Shown: piece by piece, positions 57,305 through 64,000 of the stretch
How positions within the stretch are numbered: position 1 is the stretch's first letter
How the letters are laid out: each line of letters starts with the position of its first letter
Source of the DNA: Mesosutterella multiformis
GTDB lineage: Bacteria > Pseudomonadota > Gammaproteobacteria > Burkholderiales > Burkholderiaceae_F
DNA: 64,000 nucleotides
Assembly: GCF_003402575.1 (NCBI RefSeq)
Contig: NZ_BGZJ01000001.1
Coordinates: 1,176,501-1,240,500 of the forward strand
Reading direction: 5' to 3'
The notes under the pieces: model-generated
Databases searched by the model: none
The model's input: only the letters and a program-made list of their open reading frames with translations
What the model was told of the DNA's origin: nothing
Translations under genes and position numbers: made by a program

Positions 57305-57977
57305 TCTTGTAACCCGCGCGGTGCGCGGCAATCAGGGCTTCGGTGCGGTTCCGCGCGCCGAAAGCCCGGTAGATCGCGGAGACGTGAGTTTTCACGGTGC
57401 CTTCTGAGAGACTGAGATTCGTGCAGATCCGCTTGATCGGGTTGCCCTTCGCGAGCTCCCGGAGCACATCCATTTGCCGGGGGGGCAGCGTTGGAGCGGA
57501 AGCCATGCGCCCCGCAATACCTTCACCGGCCTCCGCGAAGAATCCGCGGCGCTGGCTTTCTTCAATGATCTTCGAAGGCAGATAGACGCCGCCCTTCAGC
57601 ACAAAGTGAATCGCGGTGAGGAGCAGATCCGTGTCGAGCGTCTTCGGGACAAATCCGGCGGCACCAAGCGACAGCGTGTTCATTACGCTTTCACGGTCTG
57701 TGACACCAGAGAGCACGAGAATCTTAAGTGACGGTTCCTCACGCACAAACTCTTCAAGGAGGCTTGTGCCGACAACCCCAGGCATGGAGAGATCGAGAAT
57801 CAGGAGATCAGCTTCCGGGGCATGGCTGTGAACGAGTTTCCGCGCGTCATCCACGGAATTCGCCGTGAACACTTCCGAGTCGGGATTTTCACTCGTGAGA
57901 AGCATGGATAGCGCTCCGGTAATGAGCGGCTGGTCATCGACCACGAGGAAGCAGAGCTTATCGGAAGCATCGGACAC
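57294..57977 (-). CDS. NarL/LuxR-type response regulator
   Basis: 227 residues. Receiver domain with VVDDQPL, phospho-acceptor aspartate in LLILDLSMPGV, VLSGVTD and FVPKT; C-terminal helix-turn-helix near 165-220 (LPPRQMDVLRELAKGNPIKRICTNLSLSEGTVKTHVSAIYRAFGARNRTEA). It ends inside the end of the hybrid kinase gene on the other strand, a tail-to-tail overlap of 11 bases. This pairing resembles the PAS-free hybrid kinase/NarL-type systems known in betaproteobacteria. Targets are unknown. Confidence 0.9.
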   Translation of the reverse strand: MSDASDKLCFLVVDDQPLITGALSMLLTSENPDSEVFTANSVDDARKLVHSHAPEADLLILDLSMPGVVGTSLLEEFVREEPSLKILVLSGVTDRESVMNTLSLGAAGFVPKTLDTDLLLTAIHFVLKGGVYLPSKIIEESQRRGFFAEAGEGIAGRMASAPTLPPRQMDVLRELAKGNPIKRICTNLSLSEGTVKTHVSAIYRAFGARNRTEALIAAHRAGYKINL

Positions 57978-58058
57978 GGAAAATCTCCTTTAAACATCAA
58001 ATACGGGAGTGAATTCTAGCCGGATAACCGGGGGTTCGCTCTCACCCGAAACTTAAAT

Positions 58059-59171
58059 GTAGGCGAATTATCACTTCAAGTGCAAAGCCTGAGAAAAGAA
58101 TAGTGGCCCATAAAGCTTCCATAATAGAGATTGTCAAGATAACTATAGAGGGAGCTCATGAGCCACTATCATCATCTTACTCTTCGGGACAGAGTATTTA
58201 TTTCGGCTTTAACGATTTCAGGCAAATCCCTGTCTGAAATTGCATGTGCGATTGGGAAAAATGTTTCTACGATCTCCCGCGAACTGAAGCGAAACAAGGC
58301 TGTATCGGCCCAGGATGGGGCTTCAGCTGCCTATGATCCCTGTGCCGCGCAGGCCCGATATCAGAGACAGAGAAAGCATTGCGGAAAGAGAAACATTCTG
58401 AAGTCTGACTCGTTGCTGACAAGGATTGTCTCAAATCTGCTGGTTAAGAAATTCTGGTCTCCGGAGCAGATTCAATACCGTCTCAGAAAGGAGCTGCCGA
58501 ATCTAAGGATCAGCGCCACGACAATCTACCGAGGAATCAATTCTGGCTTTCTGGATCGCTTTGTGGATGGCCGAAAGATGTCCCGACACCTGCGACACCA
58601 CGGTAAAACGCGTCACCGTAAAGGCATGACCGAGAGGCGAGGAAAGATCCAGATCACTCACAGCATTGAAGAGCGACCCCTGGAAGCTCAGAACAGATCT
58701 CGCCTGGGGGATTGGGAAGGCGATACCGTCATCGGAAAAAAGGGCGGAGCCTGCCTCACGACTCTGGTCGATAGGAAGTCCGGCTTTCTCTGTGGCGGGA
58801 AAACCGCTTCCAAGACTGCGGCCGATGTGTCTGCCGTAATTGAGAAATCTCTGTCAGATAAGGATCTGCGTACGATTACCGTAGATCGCGGAAAAGAATT
58901 TTCCTGGGCTGAAAAACTGGAGAAAGATCTCAGAACCAAAGTGTATTTCTGCTTGCCTCATCATCCATGGGAGAAAGGAAGTAATGAAAATACAAACGGA
59001 CTTCTTAGAGACTTTTTCCCAAAAGGAATGAGTATCGATAAAATTTCTCAGGCAGAAGTTCAGAAACGGTTCAATGCTCTGAATTTCAGACCCAGAAAAC
59101 GTCTCAATTGGAAGTGTCCGGCTGAAGTCTTTTATTCAGTAACTTTGCACTTGATTTGATAATTCACCTAC
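58059..59171 (+). mobile_element. IS30-family insertion sequence (1,113 bp)
   Basis: Terminal repeats of about 28 bases: left GTAGGCGAATTATCACTTCA... and right, read inward, GTAGGTGAATTATCAAATCA..., matching at about 25 positions. One transposase gene fills the element. The flanks are TTAAAT (left) and TTAAAA (right), a possible imperfect duplication, but no clean one. It lies between the response-regulator start and a small gene at 59210. Confidence 0.88.
58158..59159 (+). CDS. IS30-family transposase
   Basis: 333 residues. N-terminal helix-turn-helix LTLRDRVFISALTISGKSLSEIACAIGKNVSTISRELKRNK, and DDE core with D in LGDWEGDTVIGKKG, D in ITVDRGKEFSWAEKLEK and E in PHHPWEKGSNENTNGLLRDFFPKG, all standard for IS30. 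The ATG follows GAGGGAG. Undamaged, so probably active. Confidence 0.95.
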   Translation: MSHYHHLTLRDRVFISALTISGKSLSEIACAIGKNVSTISRELKRNKAVSAQDGASAAYDPCAAQARYQRQRKHCGKRNILKSDSLLTRIVSNLLVKKFWSPEQIQYRLRKELPNLRISATTIYRGINSGFLDRFVDGRKMSRHLRHHGKTRHRKGMTERRGKIQITHSIEERPLEAQNRSRLGDWEGDTVIGKKGGACLTTLVDRKSGFLCGGKTASKTAADVSAVIEKSLSDKDLRTITVDRGKEFSWAEKLEKDLRTKVYFCLPHHPWEKGSNENTNGLLRDFFPKGMSIDKISQAEVQKRFNALNFRPRKRLNWKCPAEVFYSVTLHLI

Positions 59172-59209
59172 TTAAAATTTACTGTATTCATTCTTTCGGA
59201 GTACTGGCT

Positions 59210-59482
59210 GTGCCGCTGAATCCCGCTCAAATCGCGCTTCTTATGGCGAGGCTCCCCGCCGCGAGCCAGCAGGCGCTCGAGTTCCTGGCAAAAACCAAGG
59301 GCAAAACACCTCAGGAGGTGTTTGAAGAGTGCCTTCGCGAGTACATTGCCGGCCGGGTGCCTCAGGTCGACGTGTCGGCCGCGCTGTCGACGACAAAAAA
59401 CGTCATGTATAACTTCGGGTTTGCCTTTGGCAGGATCCGAAGTCTTGCCAGGGCCTGGCAGGACCGGAACGACAAGGAGTAA
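59210..59482 (+). CDS. Small protein of unknown function downstream of the IS30 element
   Basis: 90 residues from GTG 59210, with GGAG eight bases before. The open frame reaches back into the insertion sequence (59156), but those 18 residues come from IS30 DNA. The sequence (PLNPAQIALLMARLPAASQQALEFLAKTKGKTPQEVFEECLREYIAGRVPQVD...) is helical and neutral, with NVMYNFGFAFGRIRSLARAW at the end. A clear terminator follows. Only 38 bases separate the element's end from the start codon, so the old promoter has probably been displaced. I do not recognise the family. Confidence 0.6.
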   Translation: MPLNPAQIALLMARLPAASQQALEFLAKTKGKTPQEVFEECLREYIAGRVPQVDVSAALSTTKNVMYNFGFAFGRIRSLARAWQDRNDKE

Positions 59483-59484
59483 AG

Positions 59485-59516
59485 AAAAAGGGCGGTTATA
59501 TATAACCACCCTTTTT
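59485..59516. terminator. Bidirectional intrinsic terminator
   Basis: AAAAAGGG-C-GGTTATA and TATAACC-A-CCCTTTTT pair with one mismatch, between two convergent genes. Confidence 0.85.
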
Positions 59517-59542
59517 CATTGGGTCCGGGATTTCTGTCCGGA

Positions 59543-60154
59543 TCAGGCTTCCTTTTCAGGCTCGCCGCTGAAATCCATGTGCTGGAACGCTTCAGGAAGT
59601 TCCACAGACTTGGAGGCGCCGGAAACGAGCTTCGCGAACACATCAAGCATTCCCTCGAAATCCGATTCATTCACCGGCTGATTGAAGCGCTTCATCAGCT
59701 GTTCAAATGTCGCGAATTTGCTGTAGACGTTCGAGAAAATGAGAATGAAGTTCTGCATCGCGGCCTCTTCCGTGCCGGCCGCGAAGTCCGGGCTTTTCTC
59801 GAAGAGATTGCCAGGAATAGAGTCAGCGAGCCACTTCACGAGCGGAACGCCGGCCCAGCCCGGAAGGGTCTTGCCGGGGAACTGTCCGAGGAAGAGCGCC
59901 GAGAGGAAGAAAAGCGCGCGATGTTCCTGATCGATCAGCCCCAGCGTCTCTTCATCAGGAGCCTCAGGAGCGTCAACACCGCGCTTCGCGGCATCCTGAT
60001 ACAGATCGCCGATCCGGCGGCAGCTTTCGCGGGCAACCGTGGCAGGAATCCGCAGGAAAGCCTTGACGGTTTCCGGATTCTTCAGATCAATATTGCCGGC
60101 ATCCAGGAGTGCCTTGAGCTTCGCGGTTGTCGCATCCATTTTTTCTTCAGTCAT
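59543..60154 (-). CDS. Unknown cytoplasmic protein at the end of the hyp gene run
   Basis: 203 residues, no signal or membrane segment, slightly acidic, mostly helical (MDATTAKLKALLDAGNIDLKNPETVKAFLRIPATVARESCRRIGDLYQDAAKRG). Conserved-looking aromatic blocks occur near LFFLSALFLGQFPGKTLPGWAGVPLVKWL. It starts 15 bases after the RDD gene and is the last gene of the minus-strand run with hypE. I do not recognise a family; the neighbourhood suggests co-expression with hydrogenase maturation, not a proven role. Confidence 0.6.
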   Translation of the reverse strand: MTEEKMDATTAKLKALLDAGNIDLKNPETVKAFLRIPATVARESCRRIGDLYQDAAKRGVDAPEAPDEETLGLIDQEHRALFFLSALFLGQFPGKTLPGWAGVPLVKWLADSIPGNLFEKSPDFAAGTEEAAMQNFILIFSNVYSKFATFEQLMKRFNQPVNESDFEGMLDVFAKLVSGASKSVELPEAFQHMDFSGEPEKEA

Positions 60155-60169
60155 GAAGCGTCCTTCACT

Positions 60170-60667
60170 TTATTTGGTTTTATTGTCCTGCCCGTTTTTC
60201 AGAATCACACGGGTTTTTGCCATGGTATCCCAGGGCTGGGCTTCGCGTCTCGAGGCCCAGAGATAGGAAAAGGGAAGCAGGAAGGGGTAGAGGAAGTACC
60301 AGAAGAGCCCGAAATTCAGAATGCCGCGGGCTCTCTGATAGGCCTGAAGGTAATTGATCCGTCCAAGCGTTTCCTGATCCACGACTCTCAGCTTCATCAG
60401 CATCTTTCCGGGCGTGGCACCGAAGAGGAAGAGAAAGACGGATTCGTACGACATGTGGCAGACGCCGAGAGTTGCCACCGCGCAGACAATAAAGAGAATG
60501 CCGGCCGTCTGGTCGGAACCAATATGGCCGGCTGCGTTCAGATACTCGTAGACCGCGCTGTACAGCATCAGGCCGCACGGGAATCCGATGATGAAGCAGA
60601 TGAGGGAATCGATTCCCCGGGCGGCGGTGCGCCGCCTGAGGAGAGGATCACGGGGTTTTTTATCCAT
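60170..60667 (-). CDS. RDD-family inner-membrane protein
   Basis: 165 residues. The RDD signature is at the start (RRTAARGIDSLICFIIGF, with R-x-x-A-R-x-I-D), and the second family block is LFGATPGKMLMKLRVVD. About four hydrophobic segments are present. RDD proteins are poorly known; some act as ion antiporters. It begins 12 bases after the hypE stop codon, so it is in the same transcript. Confidence 0.85.
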   Translation of the reverse strand: MDKKPRDPLLRRRTAARGIDSLICFIIGFPCGLMLYSAVYEYLNAAGHIGSDQTAGILFIVCAVATLGVCHMSYESVFLFLFGATPGKMLMKLRVVDQETLGRINYLQAYQRARGILNFGLFWYFLYPFLLPFSYLWASRREAQPWDTMAKTRVILKNGQDNKTK

Positions 60668-60679
60668 AGCCCCGGGAGT

Positions 60680-61732
60680 TTAGCAGATGCGCGGGAGCTG
60701 ATCCGCGTTCAGCCAGTCGACCATGCGGACGCCGCCCATGAGGGTCGTCATCTGCACGTAGCCGCGGGCTTCATCCGTCACCGTGCCGACGATCGCGGAT
60801 TCCTCACCGTGAGGCGCGGACTTCATGGCGGCGAGGCAGGCCTCGGCTTCGTCCTCAGGGACGATCGCGATCAGTTTGCCTTCGTTCGCGACGTAGAGCG
60901 GATCAAGGCCCAGGAATTCGCAGGCCTGAGCAACGTCCGAGTGGACCGGAATCGAGGCTTCGTTCAGCATGATGCCGACGTCACTCTGGGCCGCGATTTC
61001 GTTCAGCGTGGTGGCCAGACCGCCGCGCGTCGGGTCACGGAGCACATGGACGTGGGGAGCGGCAGCCGCAATGGCTTCCACCATGGTGTTGAGAGGTGCT
61101 GAGTCGCTGAGGATCTTGGAGCCGAAGGAGAGTCCTTCGCGCTCGGACATGATCGCCATGCCGTGGTCACCCATGGAACCCGAGATCAGCACCTTGTCGC
61201 CCGGTTTCGCAAGACGGCCGGAAACGTGAATCCCCGGAATCACTTCACCGAAACCGGTGGTCGTGATGTAGAGCCCGTCGCCGTGTCCCTTCTCAACCAC
61301 CTTCGTGTCACCGGTCACAATCTGCACGCCCGCCTCATGCGCGGTGCGGGCCATCGATTCGATGATCTTTTCAAGCTTCGCGATTTCGAAACCTTCTTCG
61401 AGCACGAAGCAGGCCGCGATATAGAGAGGCTTCGCGCCGCACATCGCGACGTCATTCACCGTACCGGCAATGGCGAGGGATCCGATGTCGCCGCCCGGGA
61501 AGAAGAGCGGACGGATCACGTGAGCGTCGCAGGAAACGACCGGGGTGCCCTTGATTTCCGGGAGGAACGCGCCGTCGTGCCCCTCATCAAGAATCGGGTT
61601 CGAGAAGTACTTGCCGAACACCTGAGTGATCAGCTGTGCCGTTGCCCGGCCGCCGGCGCCGTGCGTGAGATCAATGATCCCGTGCTTCACGTCGATCGGA
61701 GTTGAGAAATAACGTCTTTTTTCTTCCGCCAT
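60680..61732 (-). CDS. hypE: Hydrogenase maturation factor HypE
   Basis: With HypF, makes the thiocyanate/cyanide group that becomes the CN ligands of the NiFe site. The 350-residue protein has IDLTHGAGGRATAQLI and GHDGAFLPE at the start, GDIGSLAIAGTVNDVAMCGAKPL, ATP-site residues in VTGDTKVVEKGHGDGLYI and, essential, the C-terminal cysteine in PRIC, which carries the modification. Gene order hypF-hypC-hypD-hypE is standard in betaproteobacteria. Confidence 0.97.
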   Translation of the reverse strand: MAEEKRRYFSTPIDVKHGIIDLTHGAGGRATAQLITQVFGKYFSNPILDEGHDGAFLPEIKGTPVVSCDAHVIRPLFFPGGDIGSLAIAGTVNDVAMCGAKPLYIAACFVLEEGFEIAKLEKIIESMARTAHEAGVQIVTGDTKVVEKGHGDGLYITTTGFGEVIPGIHVSGRLAKPGDKVLISGSMGDHGMAIMSEREGLSFGSKILSDSAPLNTMVEAIAAAAPHVHVLRDPTRGGLATTLNEIAAQSDVGIMLNEASIPVHSDVAQACEFLGLDPLYVANEGKLIAIVPEDEAEACLAAMKSAPHGEESAIVGTVTDEARGYVQMTTLMGGVRMVDWLNADQLPRIC

Positions 61733-61775
61733 ATCTGTCCTTTTTTATTTTTAATCTTCGAATACCGGGAGGCTC

Positions 61776-62894
61776 TTACTTACGAAGCCGGCCGTAGCTG
61801 TAATAAGCTGCGCAGGCGCCTTCGCTCGAAACCATGCAGGAGCCGAGCGGATGAGCCGGCGTGCAGGCCTTGCCGAACGCCTTGCATTCAAACGGTTCCT
61901 TCTCGCCACGGAGAATAGCGCCGCACTGGCAGGCCTTGTTGTCGGGCACGTGGTGCTCAACGAGACCAAAGCGGGTTTCGGCATCAAATTCAGCGAATTC
62001 AGGCGAGAGCTTCAGAGCGGACTTCGGAACCGGGCCGAGGCCGCGCCACTCAAACGAGTCGCGGAGCGAGAAAACGCGGGCCATCAGATCGATGGCGCGG
62101 CGGTTGCCTTCCGGCACCACGGCACGGGTGAATTCATTTTCCACCTCATGACGGCCTTCGTTCACCTGCTTCACCAGCATGAGAATCGTCATCAGCATGT
62201 CGAGCGGCTCAAAACCGCAGATCACGACAGGCATCTTCCACTTCTCTGCGAACTGCGCGTAAGGCTCAGAGCCGATCACGACAGAAACGTGAGCCGGGCC
62301 GACAAGACCGTCGAGCACCGGGGCGTCCGCGCGCTTCGGTGCGGTGAGAAGAATGTGTTCCATTGCGGAAGGCGTGAGCACGTGGCAGCAGATCACGGAG
62401 AAATTCTTGATCTGCTCCTTCTTCGCTTCCAGCAGGCAGAGCGCCGTCGGGGGCGTTGTCGTTTCAAAGCCGATCGCGAAGAACACCACCTGGCGGTCCG
62501 GATTGTCGCGGGCGATCTGCAGCGCGTCCATCGGCGAATAGACCATACGGACGTCCGCACCTTCAGCCTTCGCCTTGAAAAGAGACTTGCCGCCGGAGGC
62601 CGGGACACGGAGCGTATCCGCGTACGTGCAGAGGATGGCGTTATGCTTCAGCGCGCATTCCATCGCCATATCGATACGGCCGATCGGAAGCACGCAGACC
62701 GGGCAGCCCGGTCCGTGAATCATATGGACATTCTTCGGCAGGATATCCGTGAGACCCCAGCGGGCGAGCACATGCGTGTGACCGCCGCAGAATTCCATGA
62801 AACGGTACTCACGGTTCGGATCCACCGTGGCGGCGAGCTCCGCCGCAATACCCTTGGCCTGTTCGGAATCGCGGTATTCAGTGACGAACTTCAT
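61776..62894 (-). CDS. hypD: Hydrogenase maturation factor HypD
   Basis: Iron-sulfur scaffold protein that holds the Fe(CN)2CO unit with HypC. Seen: FMEFCGGHTHVLARWG at 32-47 with C36, GPGCPVCVLP at 61-70, FAIGFETTTPPTA, and the [4Fe-4S] cysteines in CQCGAILRGEKEPFECKAFGKACTPAHPLGSCMVSSEGAC near the end. Length of 372 is normal. ATG overlaps the end of hypC by 4 bases. Confidence 0.97.
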   Translation of the reverse strand: MKFVTEYRDSEQAKGIAAELAATVDPNREYRFMEFCGGHTHVLARWGLTDILPKNVHMIHGPGCPVCVLPIGRIDMAMECALKHNAILCTYADTLRVPASGGKSLFKAKAEGADVRMVYSPMDALQIARDNPDRQVVFFAIGFETTTPPTALCLLEAKKEQIKNFSVICCHVLTPSAMEHILLTAPKRADAPVLDGLVGPAHVSVVIGSEPYAQFAEKWKMPVVICGFEPLDMLMTILMLVKQVNEGRHEVENEFTRAVVPEGNRRAIDLMARVFSLRDSFEWRGLGPVPKSALKLSPEFAEFDAETRFGLVEHHVPDNKACQCGAILRGEKEPFECKAFGKACTPAHPLGSCMVSSEGACAAYYSYGRLRK

Positions 62895-63145
62895 GCTGCG
62901 GCTCCCGCTGCGGCAGCCGCACGGGCGCCGGACTGGGCAACTTCAGCAAGAACCTTGAGCGTGGCCTCGGCCTGCGCCTCATCGATCTTCTGAAGCGCGA
63001 AACCCACGTGGATCACGACCCAGTCGCCGGGCTGAGGATCCTCGATGAGACTGATGTTGATGTTCTTCTGAATGCCGCCGAGGTCAGCGATGGCCTCATC
63101 GGCGCTCAGAATCTTTTCGAGTTTTCCAGGAACTGCCAAGCACAT
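62891..63145 (-). CDS. hypC: Hydrogenase maturation chaperone HypC/HybG
   Basis: 84 residues. The start is ATG 63145 (AAGGA eight bases before), giving MCLAVPGKLEKI, with the essential cysteine at position 2. The longer open frame to 63262 overlaps hypF and has no family match. PGDWVVIHVGFALQKIDE is the family middle. The last 15 residues are Ala-rich, longer than usual. It binds HypD and the large-subunit precursor. Confidence 0.96.
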   Translation of the reverse strand: MCLAVPGKLEKILSADEAIADLGGIQKNINISLIEDPQPGDWVVIHVGFALQKIDEAQAEATLKVLAEVAQSGARAAAAAGAAA

Positions 63146-63173
63146 ATCAATGGTCCTTAAGTAAAAAAATCGT

Positions 63174-64000
63174 TTACGGAGAGACACGGTCTCCGCCGTC
63201 CAGAACGCCTTCACGGCGCGCGAGAGCGGCGAGCCACGCCTGACCGAGAGCGACGCCTCCATCGCCAGGAGGTACAGCCGAGGAGAGGAGCGGATGGATC
63301 CCAGCGCGGCCGAGGAGGCTGATGAGCCGGACGGTCATCCGGCGGTTCAAGAAGCAGCCGCCGGAGAGACAAAGCGGCAGATCCGCTTCATCCGGTCCGG
63401 TGAGCTGCAGAATCCAATCAGAAAGCGCGCGGGCGACGCCTTCATGGAAATCCGCGGATGCCTGGGAAACAGCATCCGGATCATGAGGGGTGTCAGCGAG
63501 CATCGCCATCAGGGGAAGAAGGGAAAGCGAGCCGTCAGGCAGGATTTCCCAGAGTTTTCCGAATTCGCGCGGCGTCTTCCCCTCAGCCGCGGATTCGAGC
63601 CGCATAGCGGCTGTCGCTTCATCATGCTGCGTGAGGCAGAGTCCGAGAAGCGCGGACGCTGCGTCAAACCACCGGCCCATGGCGGTGGTGACACCGGAGA
63701 GCCTGGAGTTGGCAATGACCTTTCGGATCATGCCTGAATTCGGTATTTCACGGAACCGCTCAGCGATTTCGTCTCCCCGCCCCAGAGCTTCGAGAACAGA
63801 GGAGGCCATGCGCCAGGGTTCACGCGCCGCGCGGTCGCCGCCAGGAAGCGGGAGAGCGAGCAGATGCGCTTCGCGGGTGAAGCCCGTGGGCGTGAGATGA
63901 AGCATTTCACCGCCCCAGGCTTTGCCGTCAGTGCCGAGACCCACGCCGTCAAGCGCGATGCCGCGGGCAGGACCTGTGATGCAGTATTCCGCCATCACAG
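63174..64000 (-). CDS. hypF: Carbamoyltransferase HypF, C-terminal part (5' end outside the window)
   Basis: Makes the carbamoyl group used for the CN ligands. About 275 C-terminal residues are visible, within the Kae1-like domain: GIALDGVGLGTDGKAWGGEMLHL, HEGVARALSDWIL, LPLCLSGGCFLNRRM and the ending VPPGDGGVALGQAWLAALAR. The full protein is about 750 residues, so the acylphosphatase, zinc-finger and YrdC-like domains lie beyond base 64000. The stop is 28 bases before hypC. Confidence 0.95.
   Translation of the reverse strand, partial: VMAEYCITGPARGIALDGVGLGTDGKAWGGEMLHLTPTGFTREAHLLALPLPGGDRAAREPWRMASSVLEALGRGDEIAERFREIPNSGMIRKVIANSRLSGVTTAMGRWFDAASALLGLCLTQHDEATAAMRLESAAEGKTPREFGKLWEILPDGSLSLLPLMAMLADTPHDPDAVSQASADFHEGVARALSDWILQLTGPDEADLPLCLSGGCFLNRRMTVRLISLLGRAGIHPLLSSAVPPGDGGVALGQAWLAALARREGVLDGGDRVSP

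Noticed and set aside
1-64000. CRISPR array, restriction-modification, toxin-antitoxin or replication origin
   Set aside because: No regularly spaced repeats, no defence-family proteins and no dnaA-box cluster were seen; I could not run a repeat search.

Overview
The window reads as chromosome of an anaerobic or microaerophilic betaproteobacterium of the Sutterella/Parasutterella type (Burkholderiales, Sutterellaceae). This is an inference. It rests on the betaproteobacterial order leuS-lptE-holA-proA, a fairly GC-rich sequence, a DcuA-type C4-dicarboxylate carrier, exported fumarate-reductase-like flavoproteins with a separate tetrahaem cytochrome c, TtrS/TtrR-like sensor pairs, hydrogenase maturation genes, and no aerobic respiratory genes. 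No 16S rRNA gene is present, so the genus cannot be fixed.

Layout. 1-1.2 kb: 3' part of dcuA. 1.3-8.3 kb (minus): housekeeping run leuS, lptE, holA, proA and an rlmL-type rRNA methyltransferase. 8.6-14 kb (plus): UvrD/PcrA helicase, a long PiT phosphate carrier and a coupled mischarged-tRNA editing protein. 14.1-16.7 kb (minus): a TtrR/TtrS-like two-component pair. 17.1-20.7 kb: YtcJ-type amidohydrolase, LysE exporter with a divergent LysR regulator, and an Ala-rich lipoprotein. 21.2-24.1 kb: three tandem metQ-like binding-protein genes, each preceded by the same array of GGTAWTACC palindromes. 24.7-31.5 kb: a LysR regulator, orphan larE, two IHF-beta-like genes around an MFS carrier, an orphan S24 repressor in an AT-rich patch, and a Crp/Fnr-like regulator. 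31.6-33.9 kb: an alpha/beta hydrolase gene cut by an IS256-family element with an intact 8-bp target duplication. 33.9-40.5 kb: exported flavoprotein, amino-acid binding protein, homocysteine methyltransferase, exported metallophosphoesterase, secreted Gly/Pro-rich protein and a Crp/Fnr regulator.

40.8-45.6 kb is the most coherent respiratory unit: a Tat-exported flavoprotein reductase, a tetrahaem cytochrome c, and a TtrS/TtrR-like sensor pair whose sensor carries a periplasmic binding-protein domain. I infer that the cytochrome feeds electrons to the flavoprotein and that the sensor detects the acceptor or a related ligand. 45.7-48.8 kb: a small protein, tRNA-Ser(GCT), an M20 peptidase and the YjiG/YjiH pair. 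49.2-52.2 kb: ZntA with a divergent MerR regulator and a textbook MerR-type promoter. 52.3-58 kb: small membrane proteins (one frameshifted), a TadA with an extra N-terminal region, LdcA, and a hybrid histidine kinase facing a NarL-type regulator. 58-59.2 kb: an IS30-family element. 59.2-64 kb (mostly minus): hypF(partial)-hypC-hypD-hypE, followed by an RDD protein and an unknown protein.

The best candidates for something not yet described are the metQ triplet with its shared multi-site operator, and the flavoprotein/tetrahaem cytochrome/binding-protein-sensor unit. No CRISPR array, prophage or defence island was seen.
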